Positions 25,121 to 37,220 of a DNA stretch of 64,000 bases are shown in pieces. Under the pieces are notes generated by a model that saw nothing but the letters and a program-made list of their open reading frames with translations, had not been told where the DNA came from and did no database searches. The stretch comes from Medicago truncatula (lineage: Eukaryota > Streptophyta > Magnoliopsida > Fabales > Fabaceae). The stretch is from assembly GCF_003473485.1 (NCBI RefSeq), contig NC_053044.1, forward strand, positions 34,352,091 to 34,416,090. The letters are read 5' to 3'. The first letter of the stretch is position 1. Each line of letters opens with the position of its first letter. Made by a program: the position numbers and the translations under genes.

Positions 25121-25275
25121 GGGGAGTATAATGCAAGGTCGGCATATCACTATATTATGAAAAATCCTAAAAAAATTAAAGTTTTCTTGTGGCACGCGAC
25201 GAGGAGTTGCCTTTCTACAAGAGAAAGATTTCGCACAAGAAGAGTTCAATGTGCAGATCATTGTGAGGAACCAGG
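25121..25275 (+). mobile_element. LINE zinc-binding-domain scrap
   Basis: One open plus frame gives YNARSAYHYIM, KNPKKIKVFLWHATRSCLST and RRVQCADHCEEP. This matches the start of the zinc-binding domain of plant L1 reverse transcriptases (SAYH, then KxxxFLWR, then LPTR, then Cys pairs). It is about 155 bp long and ends just before the BTB relic. Confidence 0.7.
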
Positions 25276-25359
25276 GTCGTCTCCAACAATTCAGAGGCTC
25301 CCGTTGTAATGAAAAGCTACAAACATCTACATTCTAGTTAAATATACGAGCAATGGTTT

Positions 25360-28300
25360 GAGAGTTTGTTTCAATCTCAAGTTGGTTGTGACATTGTTTT
25401 TAAGGTCAAGTGTGAAAGCTTTAAGGCTCATAAGGTGATTCTTGCTGCGAGGTCGCCTGTGTTTATAGCTCAGTTTTTTGGACATGTTGGGGATCCTTGC
25501 TTAGAGGAAGTAGTGGTGGAGAAGATTGAACCCTTTATCTTCAAGGTTGGTTGTTATCATATATGCTGATGTATCTGTACAGTGAAATGATTTGGCATTC
25601 TTACATTATAAGAAGAAATAGAATGCTAATCCCATTTATTATATAACCATAGTCACTGGTTTGCAATTCTCTTTGATATGTGGGGGTATATATAGTCTGT
25701 TAGTTATTTGGGTTCACGATACTTTCTACTATTTCATTTGTAAAGCTATCAATAGTTTTTATCTAGGCTAGAAGCTGAACAAGATTTCCTCTAATATTTA
25801 TGTAGTTTAAATACTAATTCTAATTTGATTAACAATTATAAAATTATAAAACAAAAGAAAAATCAACCCAACAACTAGCCATTATTATAGGATTATAGGA
25901 TAACAATAGCCCTACATTGAATGTTAAAAACTTATAACATAGTATCTCTAGGTTACGCTTTCAAATCAACCTTTTAAAGTAGTTGCACATTGTAAACTAA
26001 AGAGTACTTAAGTAGTGAAGCAAAACTGAAGCATAATGCAATTCAAAGCTGTTCTACTGCTTCCCTTATACAACTAACTTTGTGGTTTTAGCCCTTATGT
26101 ATTGGCAGTTTTTAATCCGGAGCGATGTCCATGCTTTGGTACTTGGTTTTCAGCGAATTGTATACGAATTCTAATGAACCAATTCACAGAAGTACCGTGA
26201 ATGGTACCCCGGAGACAATTCACGATTTCTCTACCGAGTGCAATGAATTATGTGACTATGATATGAACACATAAATAATCTGTTTGCTTTTGTTTGTGAA
26301 GCAGTCAGTTGAAACTGGGTGTATATTATAAAAATAATTGTTTGTGGTAGAGTAAAATAGGGTGAGTTGTCTCTATCAAAATAAACGGCAAGGGTTTTAT
26401 ATTTTCAGCATTTTAGCGTAGAGAGTGTTGTGTATTAAGCAAATGACTTGTTCACTGCAGTCTTTTGTTGAATACTGACTGCTGATTACGTCAATTATGA
26501 TATCATTTCATTCTGATACTTGGTGAATTGTGGCTGGTTTTTTTAAGATATGGTTCTTACATGACAGTCTTCTTCATGTTATTATTTCATGCATTCTTGT
26601 TAAGCAGATTGATTGAGTGAAAATCATGTTATTATTTTTTCTCCAGGCGATGCTTCTCTTCATTTACTCGGGCAAACTTCCTGATATCTATGAGGTTATG
26701 GGCTCAATACATGTGTGCTCTTTTACTGTCATGGTGCAGCATCTATTGGCTGCTGCTGATCTCTATAATCTTGACAGGCTAAAAATGTTATGTGAATCAA
26801 AATTGTGTGAAGAAATCAATACTGAGACCGTAGCCACGACACTTGCCCTGGCTGAGCAACACCATTGTCCACAGCTCAAGACGATCTGTTTGAAATTTAT
26901 TGCAAATCCGACAAATTTGGGAGGTGCGTGCTATTGCATGTTATTGTTTGTACAATGTTTCTGATGATACTGCAGGGGTTTGATTTGATAGTATAATGCA
27001 ACCTTCATTTTTCATTATTCATTAATAATTAATATCTATATTTACATTCAAAATTAATTATGACCTGAGATCCTTTTGAATCTCATTCATTCCTTCTATA
27101 AGCGTGCTTTTAGACTTCATTTTTGTTTCCGTTAATCTCTTGGAAGGATCTATTCCCCTAAGTTATAAAGTTACAGAGGAAGGAATGATGGAGGTAAGGG
27201 AACTATCTAAGTAAGTTTAAGTAGATATTTTGTGAAAAGAATGTGATTATCTATGTGTTTCTACATACAGAGACATTCATGTTTCAATATTTTGCATGAA
27301 CTGTTTTAGGCCTTGTTTATGAGCACAAACTAACATTTGTCGCTGATGTCTTCATTGCTTGCATAGAAAGTGCGTTCTTCTGCTTAGGTATATTTCCGTC
27401 AAGTTTGGGAAATAACTTGTAAGATTGTCTATTGAAAATAACAATCATCTAGAGAGATGTGGACTTATGCACTGTTTACCATGTTGCCGTTAGATGGTAT
27501 TTTGAACTGTGTCATTCAATTATACAAGTGAATTAATTTCGTAAAAGATCAATCCGTTGTTTGTTAAATTAACAAAACTACTTCCTTGCTAATTCAGCAA
27601 AGAGGATGATTATAGTTTTAATTGGGGGTAGACAGAACATTAATTAATTGAGGCTTGGAAAGCAAAAGCTTTATTGCAGTACTAGTTTTCAAAGGCTGCC
27701 AGAACATTTTCTCTAAAATAAAGAAACTACTAGTACCATGGATGAAAAATGAGAACTTGGTGCAACTTTAGAAGGTTCTATGCATGAAATATCAAGTTTA
27801 TGTACAGTTAGTGGATTTGAAAAATTGTTTGGAATTTGGTGTTGAATTTCAAATTCTTGAAATTATTCTTAAATGGGGTTTTTGTTTGAGGCTTCTTCCA
27901 TTCTCTTCTTGCATCTACTTGTCATTGTGTCACTTCCTAGATTTTTGAAGGCTTCTTCTAGTCTTGGAATAAATGTTTTCTCGCTGTTCCGAAACAATAT
28001 TTTTGAGGTTTTTATCACTTGTTATTTTAATTTAAATTTTGCCCACTGCATACTCTATAGGAATTTTAAATTTAAATCTTTGCTCTTAGCGCCTTTTCGA
28101 ACCATTGAAATCTCAACTTTTCAATACTTTTTGATGAATTATCATGCTTTGTGCAGCTGTAGTGCAATCCAAAGCTTTTTTGCATTTAAAAGAGGGCTGC
28201 CCTTCAATGTTATTAGAATTGCTGGAGACATTTGCATCAGTGGATGATAACTCAGGTCAGAAGTTGAGCAGGAAAAGAAGTAGCAGTAGCATATATGGGC

Positions 28301-28419
28301 AAGATTTAGCAAATGGAGGGGCAGCAGAAGCAGCAAATCCAAATGGCGGGCGTAAAAGTATTTTACAGTCTGTATCTTCAACCCTGAAAAGTTATGAAAC
28401 TGTCTGTCAATACGAGTGA
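25360..28419 (+). pseudogene. BTB/POZ (BPM-type) relic lacking the MATH domain
   Basis: Three spliceable exons, 25360-25545, 26647-26923 and 28157-28419, join in phase. The first two give a BTB domain (CDIVFKV, FKAHKVILAARSPVF, LLFIYSGKLPD, VQHLLAAADLYNLDRLKMLC) and part of the C-terminal BACK-like helices (ATTLALAEQHHCPQLK, CLKFIA). The third has the BPM tail (YLKE-like LHLKEGCPS, SRKRSSSSIYG, NPNGGR). BPM proteins pair a MATH domain with BTB to link substrates to CUL3 E3 ligases. Here no MATH sequence is visible upstream. A TGA sits just before ESLFQSQ, and a LINE scrap ends about 85 bp earlier. The normal basic C-terminus is replaced by a different sequence. It is probably a truncated pseudogene. 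A shorter BTB-only product cannot be excluded. Confidence 0.75.
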
Positions 28420-30251
28420 TTATCGGTTTTCTTTTCACCTGATTCATCAACTTTTATTTGTGAAGTTTCTACCCTTCCTAGTACCTACCTTGTCTCAAAG
28501 GGGCTACTTTGGACAACATTTTCAACTGTAGTCTGACATTAGACCAGTTCTACATATTTAATGTATGTTATATCATGTTTGATGAGTTTAATATGAATAC
28601 TAGTAAATAGATGATATATTTGTTTTTACAATGATGTCTTGGAAGGAAACACTTTTCCTTTTGAAGTTATATAGATAGATGAATGGTAGACCTATCCCCA
28701 TTTTGTTTCCCCTACATAGGTAACTAGGTTTTGTTGTGCGACCTTGTCTATCTGTTATGTGGAGTGTTCAGACATGAAATAGAATAGAAAGTAAGAAAAT
28801 ATTGCAGTTAAGGTGTGGTTTCATAAGACAGTAGTGCATGTTTATTTGTGAAACAAAATGAAAGCAATAGTTTTCATAAGACAGGTCAATCAAATTTTCC
28901 TTTATTTGTGAAACTGATCATATTTTGTGATTGTGAGAAATGTCCAATTTTAGTTTTTCAATAGTTTTTTGAGCAATTTTCAGTCGTTACAATTAAGTCT
29001 ATAATCTTACAATACTCTATACATGTACATACAAAACCACAAATTCAGTTAAACAACATTTTTCTAAATATTAGAAACAAAATGGTCTATTATTTAAAGA
29101 AATTTGATATTTTAGTTTACAGATACTCTAGTTGCCTCAAAATAATACAAGTAGAAAAGAAATTCTAGCAAACCATTTCTATTATCATCCCTAGATGAGT
29201 AGCCAAATTATTTGCATAATGGCTATAAAAAAATTCAAGCCACAATTTGAAATATAAATGATATTTTTTTTCTTTTCCATTAAATTAAAACAAAAAACAT
29301 TATAAGTACACATGTTTGGATGCACGATGAGTTTTACAAAATCACAATGAACTATCAAAATTCACGATAAACAACAATTAAATTTATCAAATCACCATAG
29401 TTTTATTATTTATATTTTTTTTAGATAGATGAAATAACAATAGTGATAAAAAAAACTCAAACAAAATGGTTTTAAAACTTTTGTAGAAGTTGTGCACATT
29501 ATTTCTTCTTTTTATCATACAAAATGGACTACTATTTCTCTTCATTCTCGTATCATTGTCTTAACCATCTTAATTCTTCTGTGATTCGTATCATAAAAAT
29601 AGACATTTCAACAACCATATCCCATGTATAAATCATTTATACATTTTGTCTAATTATTATTATAATAATTGACATCCATCAACCAATGATAAGAAATCGT
29701 ACAACCATGCCGACATCAAATGAATAAAACATCACCTCTTCTTTGCCACAAGATTTCATGTCCAATGATTGTGAATAAACATCCAACGGTTCTAGCTTCT
29801 CACGAATTCTTCGTTCATAACTTCATAAATATAATCTTGATTGTGATGAGTTTTTTTGACTCAAAGTGATGAGTTAGTTACGCATCGTTTTACCATGGAC
29901 CCGACCACATCAATTATTTCTCTGCTATTCTTAACCACAGGGCTGATGAATCAATCAATAAAAGTTAATAACTGAATCTTGATAGCCACGTTATTATGGA
30001 ACCATCCTCAAAATGGACCTATTTATTATTAACTGCTCTGGGTCGTAATCTTTTTTGGTACAGGGCCGTTTTTGAAAATTTTGTAGCCTATGACGAACCT
30101 ATAATTTTAATCTTAAATAATGAGTATATAAAAAATTAAATTTCTAAAGTGTGAAATAATTTACTTGAAGAGGATAAGATTTGTAGGATGATTTCTTTTG
30201 ATTTTGACGGAAGAGTTTAAGACGATGGAAGGTTAGAGATTTGAACTCTTA
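28420..30251. other. Intergenic, no gene seen
   Basis: AT-rich sequence without coding signal on either strand. Apart from simple runs, no repeat structure was recognised. Confidence 0.5.
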
Positions 30252-30656
30252 TAGGTTTAATTATAGTTTTGGCTTCCTAAGTGTCACAGTCTTGCGATTT
30301 TGGCCCCCTATAAAAAACAATAACAAATCAGCCTCTAAGTTTACTCCATTTTGCACTTTTGGCCATTTTGACCAAATCAATGCATGCGTGTCACCCACAT
30401 CACTTAATGTGAAGTGCCACATGTGACTTTCTATTTTCTTAGGGGGCAAAATCGCAAGACAGTGATACTTATGAGACCAAAACTGCAAATAAAAGTGATT
30501 TGGGTGTCACGTATGCATTGACACAAACAAAATTGGTATGGGGACAAAAGTGCAAAATAGGTAAACTTAGGGGGCTGATTTGTTATTGTTTTTTTTATAG
30601 GGGGCCAGAATCACAAGATTGTGATACATAGGGTGTCAAAACTGCAATTAAACCTA
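30252..30656. repeat. About 405-bp foldback MITE
   Basis: The left end TAGGTTTAATTATAGTTTTG is mirrored at the right end (CAAAACTGCAATTAAACCTA). Complementarity continues inward through CTTGCGATTTTGGCCCCCTA against its inverted partner near 30599-30622, and through ACAAATCAGCC near 30325. Nearly the whole element therefore folds on itself. No coding potential. No clear target duplication was found. The structure fits a non-autonomous DNA transposon of the foldback type. Confidence 0.8.
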
Positions 30657-31390
30657 AATTATAAATTAGTCAACAGAGAACTAAGCATATTACTAACAAC
30701 CACATCTTCCATTAGAATTGAAGTAATTTTTTAAGGCCTAATGAGTGCCTAATAATTTTTTTTTATGAGTGCAAAATTTTGTACTTATATTTTGAAGTCT
30801 AAGATAGTTGTTCTTCTCGCACTGCCTCAAATATAACTTTAGATGTATGACAGGTTAATCCGTTAATCTATAAAATTTGAAGATGAACACAAGGATATTC
30901 GTAAAATTCGGCTGAATATATACTTTTTATCCAATGTTATTGATTACAATGTCATAGTTTTAAATTGATTTATATTAAAATAAATTTAAAAAGTAAAACA
31001 AATTTTGCATATAAGTACTTACCAAACCAAACTACAAGATACTTAGTAATTTATAATTTTTTTGAAAGTGGTGTGAGCAATCGGTGCCACAAATTTTTTG
31101 TATGATTTAAATTCACTCGTTTAAATTTTTATAATGGTATGAAATTGGAACATATACTTTAGTCAATCTTGAGATGTCCAATAACAAATGTGTTGAGAGT
31201 TCCACATTTTTATTTTACAAAACTATTTTGTCCATTTCTACATATGTGTGAGGATCTCAGTTTGGATTGGTCGTTGTCTTCCATAAAATTGGAATGAATT
31301 CTTGTAAAGTTAAAGTCATGCTACATATTGAAGTGTCAAAGTCAGGCTACATATTGAAGTGTACCATACATAAAATTGAAAAACGACTCA
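30657..31390. other. Intergenic, no gene seen
   Basis: AT-rich, no supported feature. It contains a short local duplication near 31315-31365 (GCTACATATTGAAGTGT twice). Confidence 0.5.
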
Positions 31391-31789
31391 TTTAAGAAAG
31401 GTTTTCGTCCCTATAAATATAGATCATTTGAATTTTCATCTCTGAAGTTACTAATCTTTCTATTTTGCCATTGTAAATATTAATCATTTGAAAAATGGTC
31501 CTAATTACATCTGATTAGTAACTTCAGGGACGAAAATTCAAATGACTTATATTTGCTGGGACGAAATATCTATTTAAGTCAACCACCTCGCCCAATCATA
31601 TCTTGCCACATGGGCACCACGCCGCTAATGACAGCCCACCTCAGAAAAAAAAACCATTTAGGACAAAAAGTCAAATGATTAAATTTTGCAGTGGCAGATT
31701 GAAAAGATTAGTAACTTCAGGGATGAAAATTCAAATGACCTATATTTACAGAAACGAAAGACCTATTTAAACCTTTAAGAAATTGAGAA
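31391..31789. repeat. Nested foldback repeat, about 400 bp
   Basis: The left arm 31391-31463 (TTTTCGTCCCTATAAATATA, then GAATTTTCATCTCTGAAGTT) is complementary to 31684-31789. A further inverted partial copy sits at about 31520-31575 (TAACTTCAGGGACGAAAATT). The arms carry the same sequence three times in alternating orientation. This suggests a MITE-like element that acquired a second insertion or internal inversion. Confidence 0.7.
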
Positions 31790-32214
31790 TTAAGCACACT
31801 TTTGTTATTATTTATTCTTTATAGAACAAAATTAGATTAATCGAGTCTTAGAGCTCACTTAAATCTATAAGGGTGGTAAATATAGGTTAGATGGATTTGA
31901 ATTTTGATAGATCAAAATTATTCTTTAATCCATTAGTAATTTATGGAAGATGTAGACATAAATGATAAATTAATAAGATGTAGACATAAATGATAGATTA
32001 CTAATATGCATTTCAATCATACCTGACAAAACAAAAAATATAAGTGTTAATTGGTTAATTAATCTCAGTTTCTCTCTAAATTCTTTTAACATTCATATTA
32101 TGGAGATACGTCACAATAAGGTCTCTCATCTCTTTTTTGATGACATTTTTGGGACTTACATATCTAAAAACATTCATGTAACGTAGTTCTTATTCGTTTT
32201 TTTGAAGTCAATCC
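31790..32214. other. Intergenic, no gene seen
   Basis: No supported feature. It contains a tandem GATGTAGACATAAATGATA pair around 31948-31995. Confidence 0.5.
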
Positions 32215-32440
32215 TCTTTTATTAAAAAAAATGTGTATGATAAATGATTTGTTTGGTTTGCTATGATGCTTTTTGGGTGTTTTGTTCCCTCTAATGCTAG
32301 ATTTATTGGCTTTTGGTGGTTCGAAAGGTGTTCTGCATATCTAAGATATCTTTCTAACTTTTTTCTTCCTTTCCATTGTCAGTGTTTTTCCGGTGTATCT
32401 TATAAAAACTCGACGAGAATAATATTTGCATTTACTAATT
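32215..32440 (+). mobile_element. Possible LINE 3'-end fragment
   Basis: The stretch ends ACTCGACGAGAATAATATTTG. This resembles the 3' terminus of the LINE at 5540-5570 (CTCGACGTTAATAAATTTTA), and it is preceded by similar T-rich non-coding sequence. No poly-A tail or target duplication is visible. Confidence 0.3.
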
Positions 32441-32669
32441 AAATATAAAACAAATTTTTTTTCAAGTTTATTTAAGAAATTGAACAAACATAAACTCTGT
32501 ATTTGTTGAAGTTGATATTAGTTTTAATTCATCCTTACAAAACTGATTTTAAGATGAAAAATGTCTCTTTTTATAAACATTTATCTAAAGTTATATCTAT
32601 CCAACGTGAGATATATGTTTTTTTTTTTCAATAATATTATTCATCCATAAAGTCTTACCTTTTGTTATT

Positions 32670-33098
32670 GAAATTTTTTTTTTTCTGACCCACTTTTGGA
32701 AAAAAAATTCAAGTATGACCCCCTTTGGAAAAAAATTCTCAAAATGACCCACTTTTGGATTTTTTTTTTTTTTTTTTTTTGTCTTCTAGTGGCGTTCCCG
32801 CCACCTGAAATGGCGGGACTGGCCGCCGGAGCTGACATCCGTCGCGTCAGGCTGGCGCAGCTTTTTTTTTTATTTTTTTTTCGTTCCCGCCGTTTCATCT
32901 GGCGGGACTGATTATTTTATTATTTTTTTCGTTTTTTCTATTTTTCAATTAAATAATGATGATAAATAATAATAATAATAATAATAAATAATAATAATAA
33001 TGATAATGATAAATATTTAATAAAAAAACTACTTTCTCCGCGGAAACCAATTACGCCAATGTAAACTATGACCTCCCGTAGCACATAATTTATCTTTT
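32670..33098. repeat. MULE left terminal inverted repeat
   Basis: Complementary to 36515-36944. It includes GCGGGA-type palindromic blocks (GTTCCCGCC, TGGCGGGAC), an AAT/ATT triplet run, and the last 23 codons (stop included) of the PMD reading frame at 33029-33097. Confidence 0.92.
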
Positions 33099-34675
33099 TT
33101 GTTCCGTACGGGTCGTTGGTGTTGCTCTTCCGCTTCCTCTTCCTCTTCCTCTTCCTCTTCCACATCCTCGTCAAGAATTTCAGCATCATCGTTAGTTTCC
33201 ATAGCGACTTCATTTTGCATTTGGGAAGCTGAATTGGTCCAGATATCATTGACGAAGTCATCGTCATTAAACCCTGCTGCCAGATTTTCTATGGTATTTG
33301 TTTGTGAATTTGGCCATTGAGGTGCATAGCTTGTTTGGGGATAGTTGACAAAGTGTGGAGGGGTTGGTAGGTTGAACGAGGAGTATTGTGATTGGTCTGG
33401 ATAACCGGTTTGTGTGGTGTATTGAGTTGGATTGTAGTCATCAAATGAATAGTTTGATGTTCGAGAGCTTTCTCCATGATGACTTTGTTGAGAATAGCTT
33501 GGATATGGGATTGGGGTGTTATGTAAGATTTGATTTGTGGGATGTGGCGGTGATTGGTAAGTTTGGTTGTAGTTGTAGTTGGTGGATGGGTTAAAGGTTT
33601 GGTCAAAGTTAGTGGGTGGAGGTGTCATGAATTGGTTATAGGGTGGAGGTGTATTTGACCACATATTTTCATCTGGCACCGTATAAGTTTGTGGGACTGC
33701 AGGATAGTCACACGGCAATCCTGGTAAAATTGATGCACATGCTTGCCTTGGGTTTGACAATAATACTTGTCTAGAAAGCCACAAATAATCTCCGAAAAAT
33801 TCCCAATACCATGCAAAATATTGACGATTTGGATAAACCTCATGGTTATACCGAACGCCGTGAAGTGCTAATTGATGACGTTGGTTCCAGTTTTGGACTT
33901 GACGATGATGCTTATCTCCCCACGAGCCTTTAATTCTATCTTTTGACAAATTAATTTTGTGGAAATCTTTCAAATTTTCTGGTAAGGAAGGTGGGTGTTG
34001 CGGTAAGCCAAATTGAAGCCTTACTCTGTCTGTCTGATGTCTCTCGACAATCTGAAAACAGATGAGATATGTGTTTGCAGACCATATCTGGCTTTCTTCT
34101 TCGTTGTTGTAATTGAAGTTGACATAAGGCCTCCAGGAGAACTGTTTAAAAAGAATGAATATTAGTCTTCAATTGTTGACTAAAAAGCAATGACTAAAAG
34201 AAAGTGTAATACCTGATCATATGTCATGGTGTCGATTTTTAAACGCGTACATACGAGATTATTCCGAGGATTTTCCACGAATTTATTACCATGTTCAAGC
34301 CATCTAGTTAATTTTGAAAATGTTATAATTAGTAAAGTCTGTATAAATTTATGTAAAAATTAATAAAAAAATAACATTTATTTTACTTACATATTTGCCA
34401 ACAGAAGTTGTGCATGAGCTTGTGGTGGTATCCTTGGCACGGGAGCTAAGCATGACATTCTTGACCACGCCCATGCTTGCAAGAGAATTGTGCACCCAGG
34501 CATTTCGATATTGCCATATATTGCACCGTCACACAAGGATCTATATAGCGTGGCCAAGCAAGCTGAACCCCAACTATACTGTCCAACCTCCTCAGGTGAT
34601 TTATCCAACAATTGCAAAAACGATAAATGTACAAGATTACCAGTATTATTAGGCATTATTCGAGAGCCTATCAAC
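33029..34675 (-). CDS. Plant mobile domain (PMD) protein gene inside the MULE, 5'-truncated
   Basis: Three minus-strand exons in phase: 34391-34675, 34213-34303 and 33029-34141. They encode a PMD (aminotransferase-like, MAIN/MAIL1-related) C-terminal half. Landmarks are GNLVHLSFLQLLD, VGQYSWGSACLATLYRSLCD, ILLQAWAWSRM, WRPYVNFNYNNEEE and VRLQFGLPQHPP. A Tyr/Gln/Pro/Asn-rich low-complexity stretch (about 33300-33700) and a poly-Glu run near 33125-33165 follow. The protein ends CATGGHSLHWRNWFPRRK. The N-terminal half of the domain is missing. PMD proteins are found as host genes acting in silencing and genome stability, and also as passengers of transposons. Several normal-looking introns suggest the parent copy was expressed. 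This copy has no start region of its own and ends inside the terminal repeat. Confidence 0.82.
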
Positions 34676-34678
34676 TAT

Positions 34679-36366
34679 ACTGGCAAATGGAAGATTGGGA
34701 CCATGATGGGTCCACACAATTGCACATCGACTTTAATGTCGCAGGATCATCGCAAGCTCAACTACAAGCTTATAAGCCAAAGCATCAAGACACTTGTGCA
34801 TGCGGATGCCTCGGTAACGCCAAAATTGATCATTGCGCACATTAAAGAAAAGTTTAACTACACAACCACGTATCGAAAGGCGTGGTTAGCAAAGAACGCT
34901 GCAATCGAATCTATTTACGGGAAATGGGAGGAATCATATAATGATCTTCCGCAATGGTTGAATGTGATGAAGGAGACGATGCCAGGGACCGTCTTCGATT
35001 TAAAAACGCAGATTGGCGAGAATGGAGAGACACAATTTCATCGTCTATTTTGGGCCTTCTATCCATGCATCAATGGGTTTAAGTATTGCAAACCAGTTGT
35101 CCATGTCGACGGGACGTGGTTGTATGGCAAGTACAAAGGAACATTGTTGCTTGCGGTAGCACAAGATGGAAACAACAAAACGATTCCAATCGCCTTTGCG
35201 CTTGTCGAAGGTGAGACAAAGGAGGGCTGGAGTTTTTTTTTGAAAAATCTAAGAAGGCACGTCACAAAGGGAATATCTGTCTGCATGGTCTCCGACAGAC
35301 ATGAATCAATTAAAAGCGCATTCAATGACCCAAGGAATGGTTGGCAAGCAACTGGTTCAGCTCATGTGTACTGCATTCGACACATTAAGCAGAATTTCAT
35401 GAGGACAATCAAGGATGGAGATCTTAAGGATGTTGTCAATAATATGGGTAACAATATTATGTTACAGTTTTTTTTTATATCGTGTTATTATTAAATAGGT
35501 TCACTATCTAACTAATTGTTTTTTCTTAACATGCAGGATATGCCCTAAACGTACCCTTGTTCAATTACTATCGTGGTGTAATCCAAGAGGCAAATCAGCG
35601 TGCATTAGATTGGGTGGACAATATTCCGAAAGAAAAGTGGACTCAAGCATATGATGAGGGTCGACGATGGGGCCAAATGACAAGCAACATCGTTGAGTCG
35701 TGGAACTCTGTGTTTAAGGGAACACGCAACCTACCTGTTACACCTATAGTTCAATCAACCTACTATAGGCTGGCATGTCTCTTTGCTGATAGGGCTCAAA
35801 AAGCGTTTGCAAGGGTAGGTTCCGGAGATTTGTTCAGTGAATATTGCCAAAATGCGATTCAGGATGACATTGTTAAGTCCAACACCCATCATGTCGAACA
35901 GTTTGACCGAGAAAGGTATACCTTCTCAGTCCGTGAGACCGTCAACTACAGGGAAGGAAGGCCAATGGGAACTTTCAAGGTGGACCTACGAGCGGGGTGG
36001 TGTGATTGTGGGAAATTTCAAGCTTTACATTTGCCATGTTCTCATGTCATAGCCGCGTGTTCTTCATTTCGCCATGACTACACAACCCTTATTCCACCTG
36101 TGTTCAAAAACGAGAGTGTTTACTCCATCTACAACACAGCCTTCAAAGTAGTCCACGACAAGAGTTATTGGCTTCCATACGACGGTCCCGTGCTTTGCCA
36201 TAATCCAAACATGCAAAGACTAAAGAAAGGTCGACCCAATAGTACCCGCATAAGGACTGAAATGGACGAGGAGGTGGTGGAGAGGACTCCAACGCCGAGA
36301 CGGTGTGGGTTGTGTCGGCATACCGGTCATATTAGGAGAAATTGTCCGAGTTTAAATAATCGGTAG
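34679..36366 (+). CDS. MULE transposase, 5'-truncated
   Basis: Exons 34679-35447 and 35537-36366 join in phase across a 89-bp GT-AG intron. Visible are the end of the N-terminal domain (GPHNCTSTLMSQDHRKLNY, then IAHIKEKFNYTTTYRKAW), the first catalytic Asp in HVDGTWLYGKYKG, the second in VSDRHESIK, and the CxxH in YCIRHIKQNF. The family Glu follows in MTSNIVESWNSVFKGTRNLP, then a SWIM zinc finger (CDCGKFQALHLPCSHVIAAC) and a final zinc knuckle CGLCRHTGHIRRNC. The catalytic core therefore looks complete, with no internal stop. The DNA-binding N-terminus is gone, cut at the junction with the PMD gene. An ATG at 34490 exists in the same frame, but the intervening sequence is antisense PMD exon and probably not native protein. 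Confidence 0.88.
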
Positions 36367-36514
36367 TTAATAACGTTATGTATTATGTGTTCAAATAAAT
36401 TAATATATTTTTATCTATCATTATTATTTGTTGTGTTTTATTTTATGTAAAAAAATGCTATTTGTTCAAAAAAAAAATGTAAAATAATGCTGCCAAAAAA
36501 ACAAAAAGAAAAAC

Positions 36515-36944
36515 GAAAAAAAGATAAATTATGTGCTACGGGAGGTCATAGTTTACATTGGCGTAATTGGTTTCCGCGGAGAAAGTAGTTTTTTTATTAA
36601 ATATTTATCATTATCATTATTATTATTATTTATTATTATTATTATTATTATTATTTATCATCATTATTTAATTGAAAAATAGAAAAAATGAAAAAAATAA
36701 TAAAATAATCAGTCCCGCCAGATGAAACGGCGGGAACGAAAAAAAAAATAAAAAAAAAAGCTGCGCCAGCCTGACGCGACGGATGTCAGCTCCGGCGGCC
36801 AGTCCCGCCATTTCAGGTGGCGGGAACGCCACTAGAAGACAAAAAAAAAAAAAAAATTCAAAAGTGGGTCATTTTGGGAATTTTTTTCCAAAGGGGTCAT
36901 ACTTGATTTTTTTTTCCAAAAGTGGGTCAGAAAAAAAAAAATTC
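36515..36944. repeat. MULE right terminal inverted repeat
   Basis: Mirror of the left repeat. It contains on the plus strand, at 36520-36588, a second copy of the last 22 codons plus stop of the PMD frame, without the rest of the gene. Confidence 0.92.
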
Positions 36945-37220
36945 TTTGTTATTTGATTTCATAATTAATAATTAATTTAGATGAATTATTTGGAAGTATA
37001 CATCCTTGTCCATGGATTAGGAAAGGAAAATAAGGACACATCTAAGTCACTTAACCACAAGAATCTTAGCTCAAATTTGTCCAATGGTATAAATCATTTG
37101 AATTGCCAAAAATAACACTATTCTAACTCACATCCCACCCACCAAAGCACCTTCATGGGGCAATCAATGACGTGCCAAACCGTATTAAAGCTTAATGATT
37201 GTTGTTGAAGGACCAAACAA

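Larger units (their letters stand above)
32670..36944. mobile_element. Mutator-like element (MULE), 4275 bp, long inverted repeats
   Basis: Inverted repeats of about 430 bp (32670-33098 and 36515-36944) start GAAT/GAAA followed by a T run and CTGACCCAC. They are almost perfectly complementary, including GC-rich blocks and ATT/AAT triplet runs. The 9-bp TTTGTTATT at 32661-32669 is repeated at 36945-36953. A 9-bp target duplication is typical of MULEs. Inside are a plus-strand transposase and a minus-strand PMD gene arranged head to head. Both lack their 5' parts and meet at about 34676-34684 with no promoter space between. The preserved ends and duplication indicate a recent insertion. The internal truncation suggests a deletion derivative that would need transposase from elsewhere. 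Confidence 0.93.

Noticed and set aside
33099..33320. Plus-strand poly-Ser open frame
   Set aside because: It is antisense to the poly-Glu stretch of the PMD gene.
34490..34678. N-terminal extension of the transposase frame
   Set aside because: It is antisense to a PMD exon with clear domain motifs, so its openness is best explained as chance readthrough past the deletion junction.
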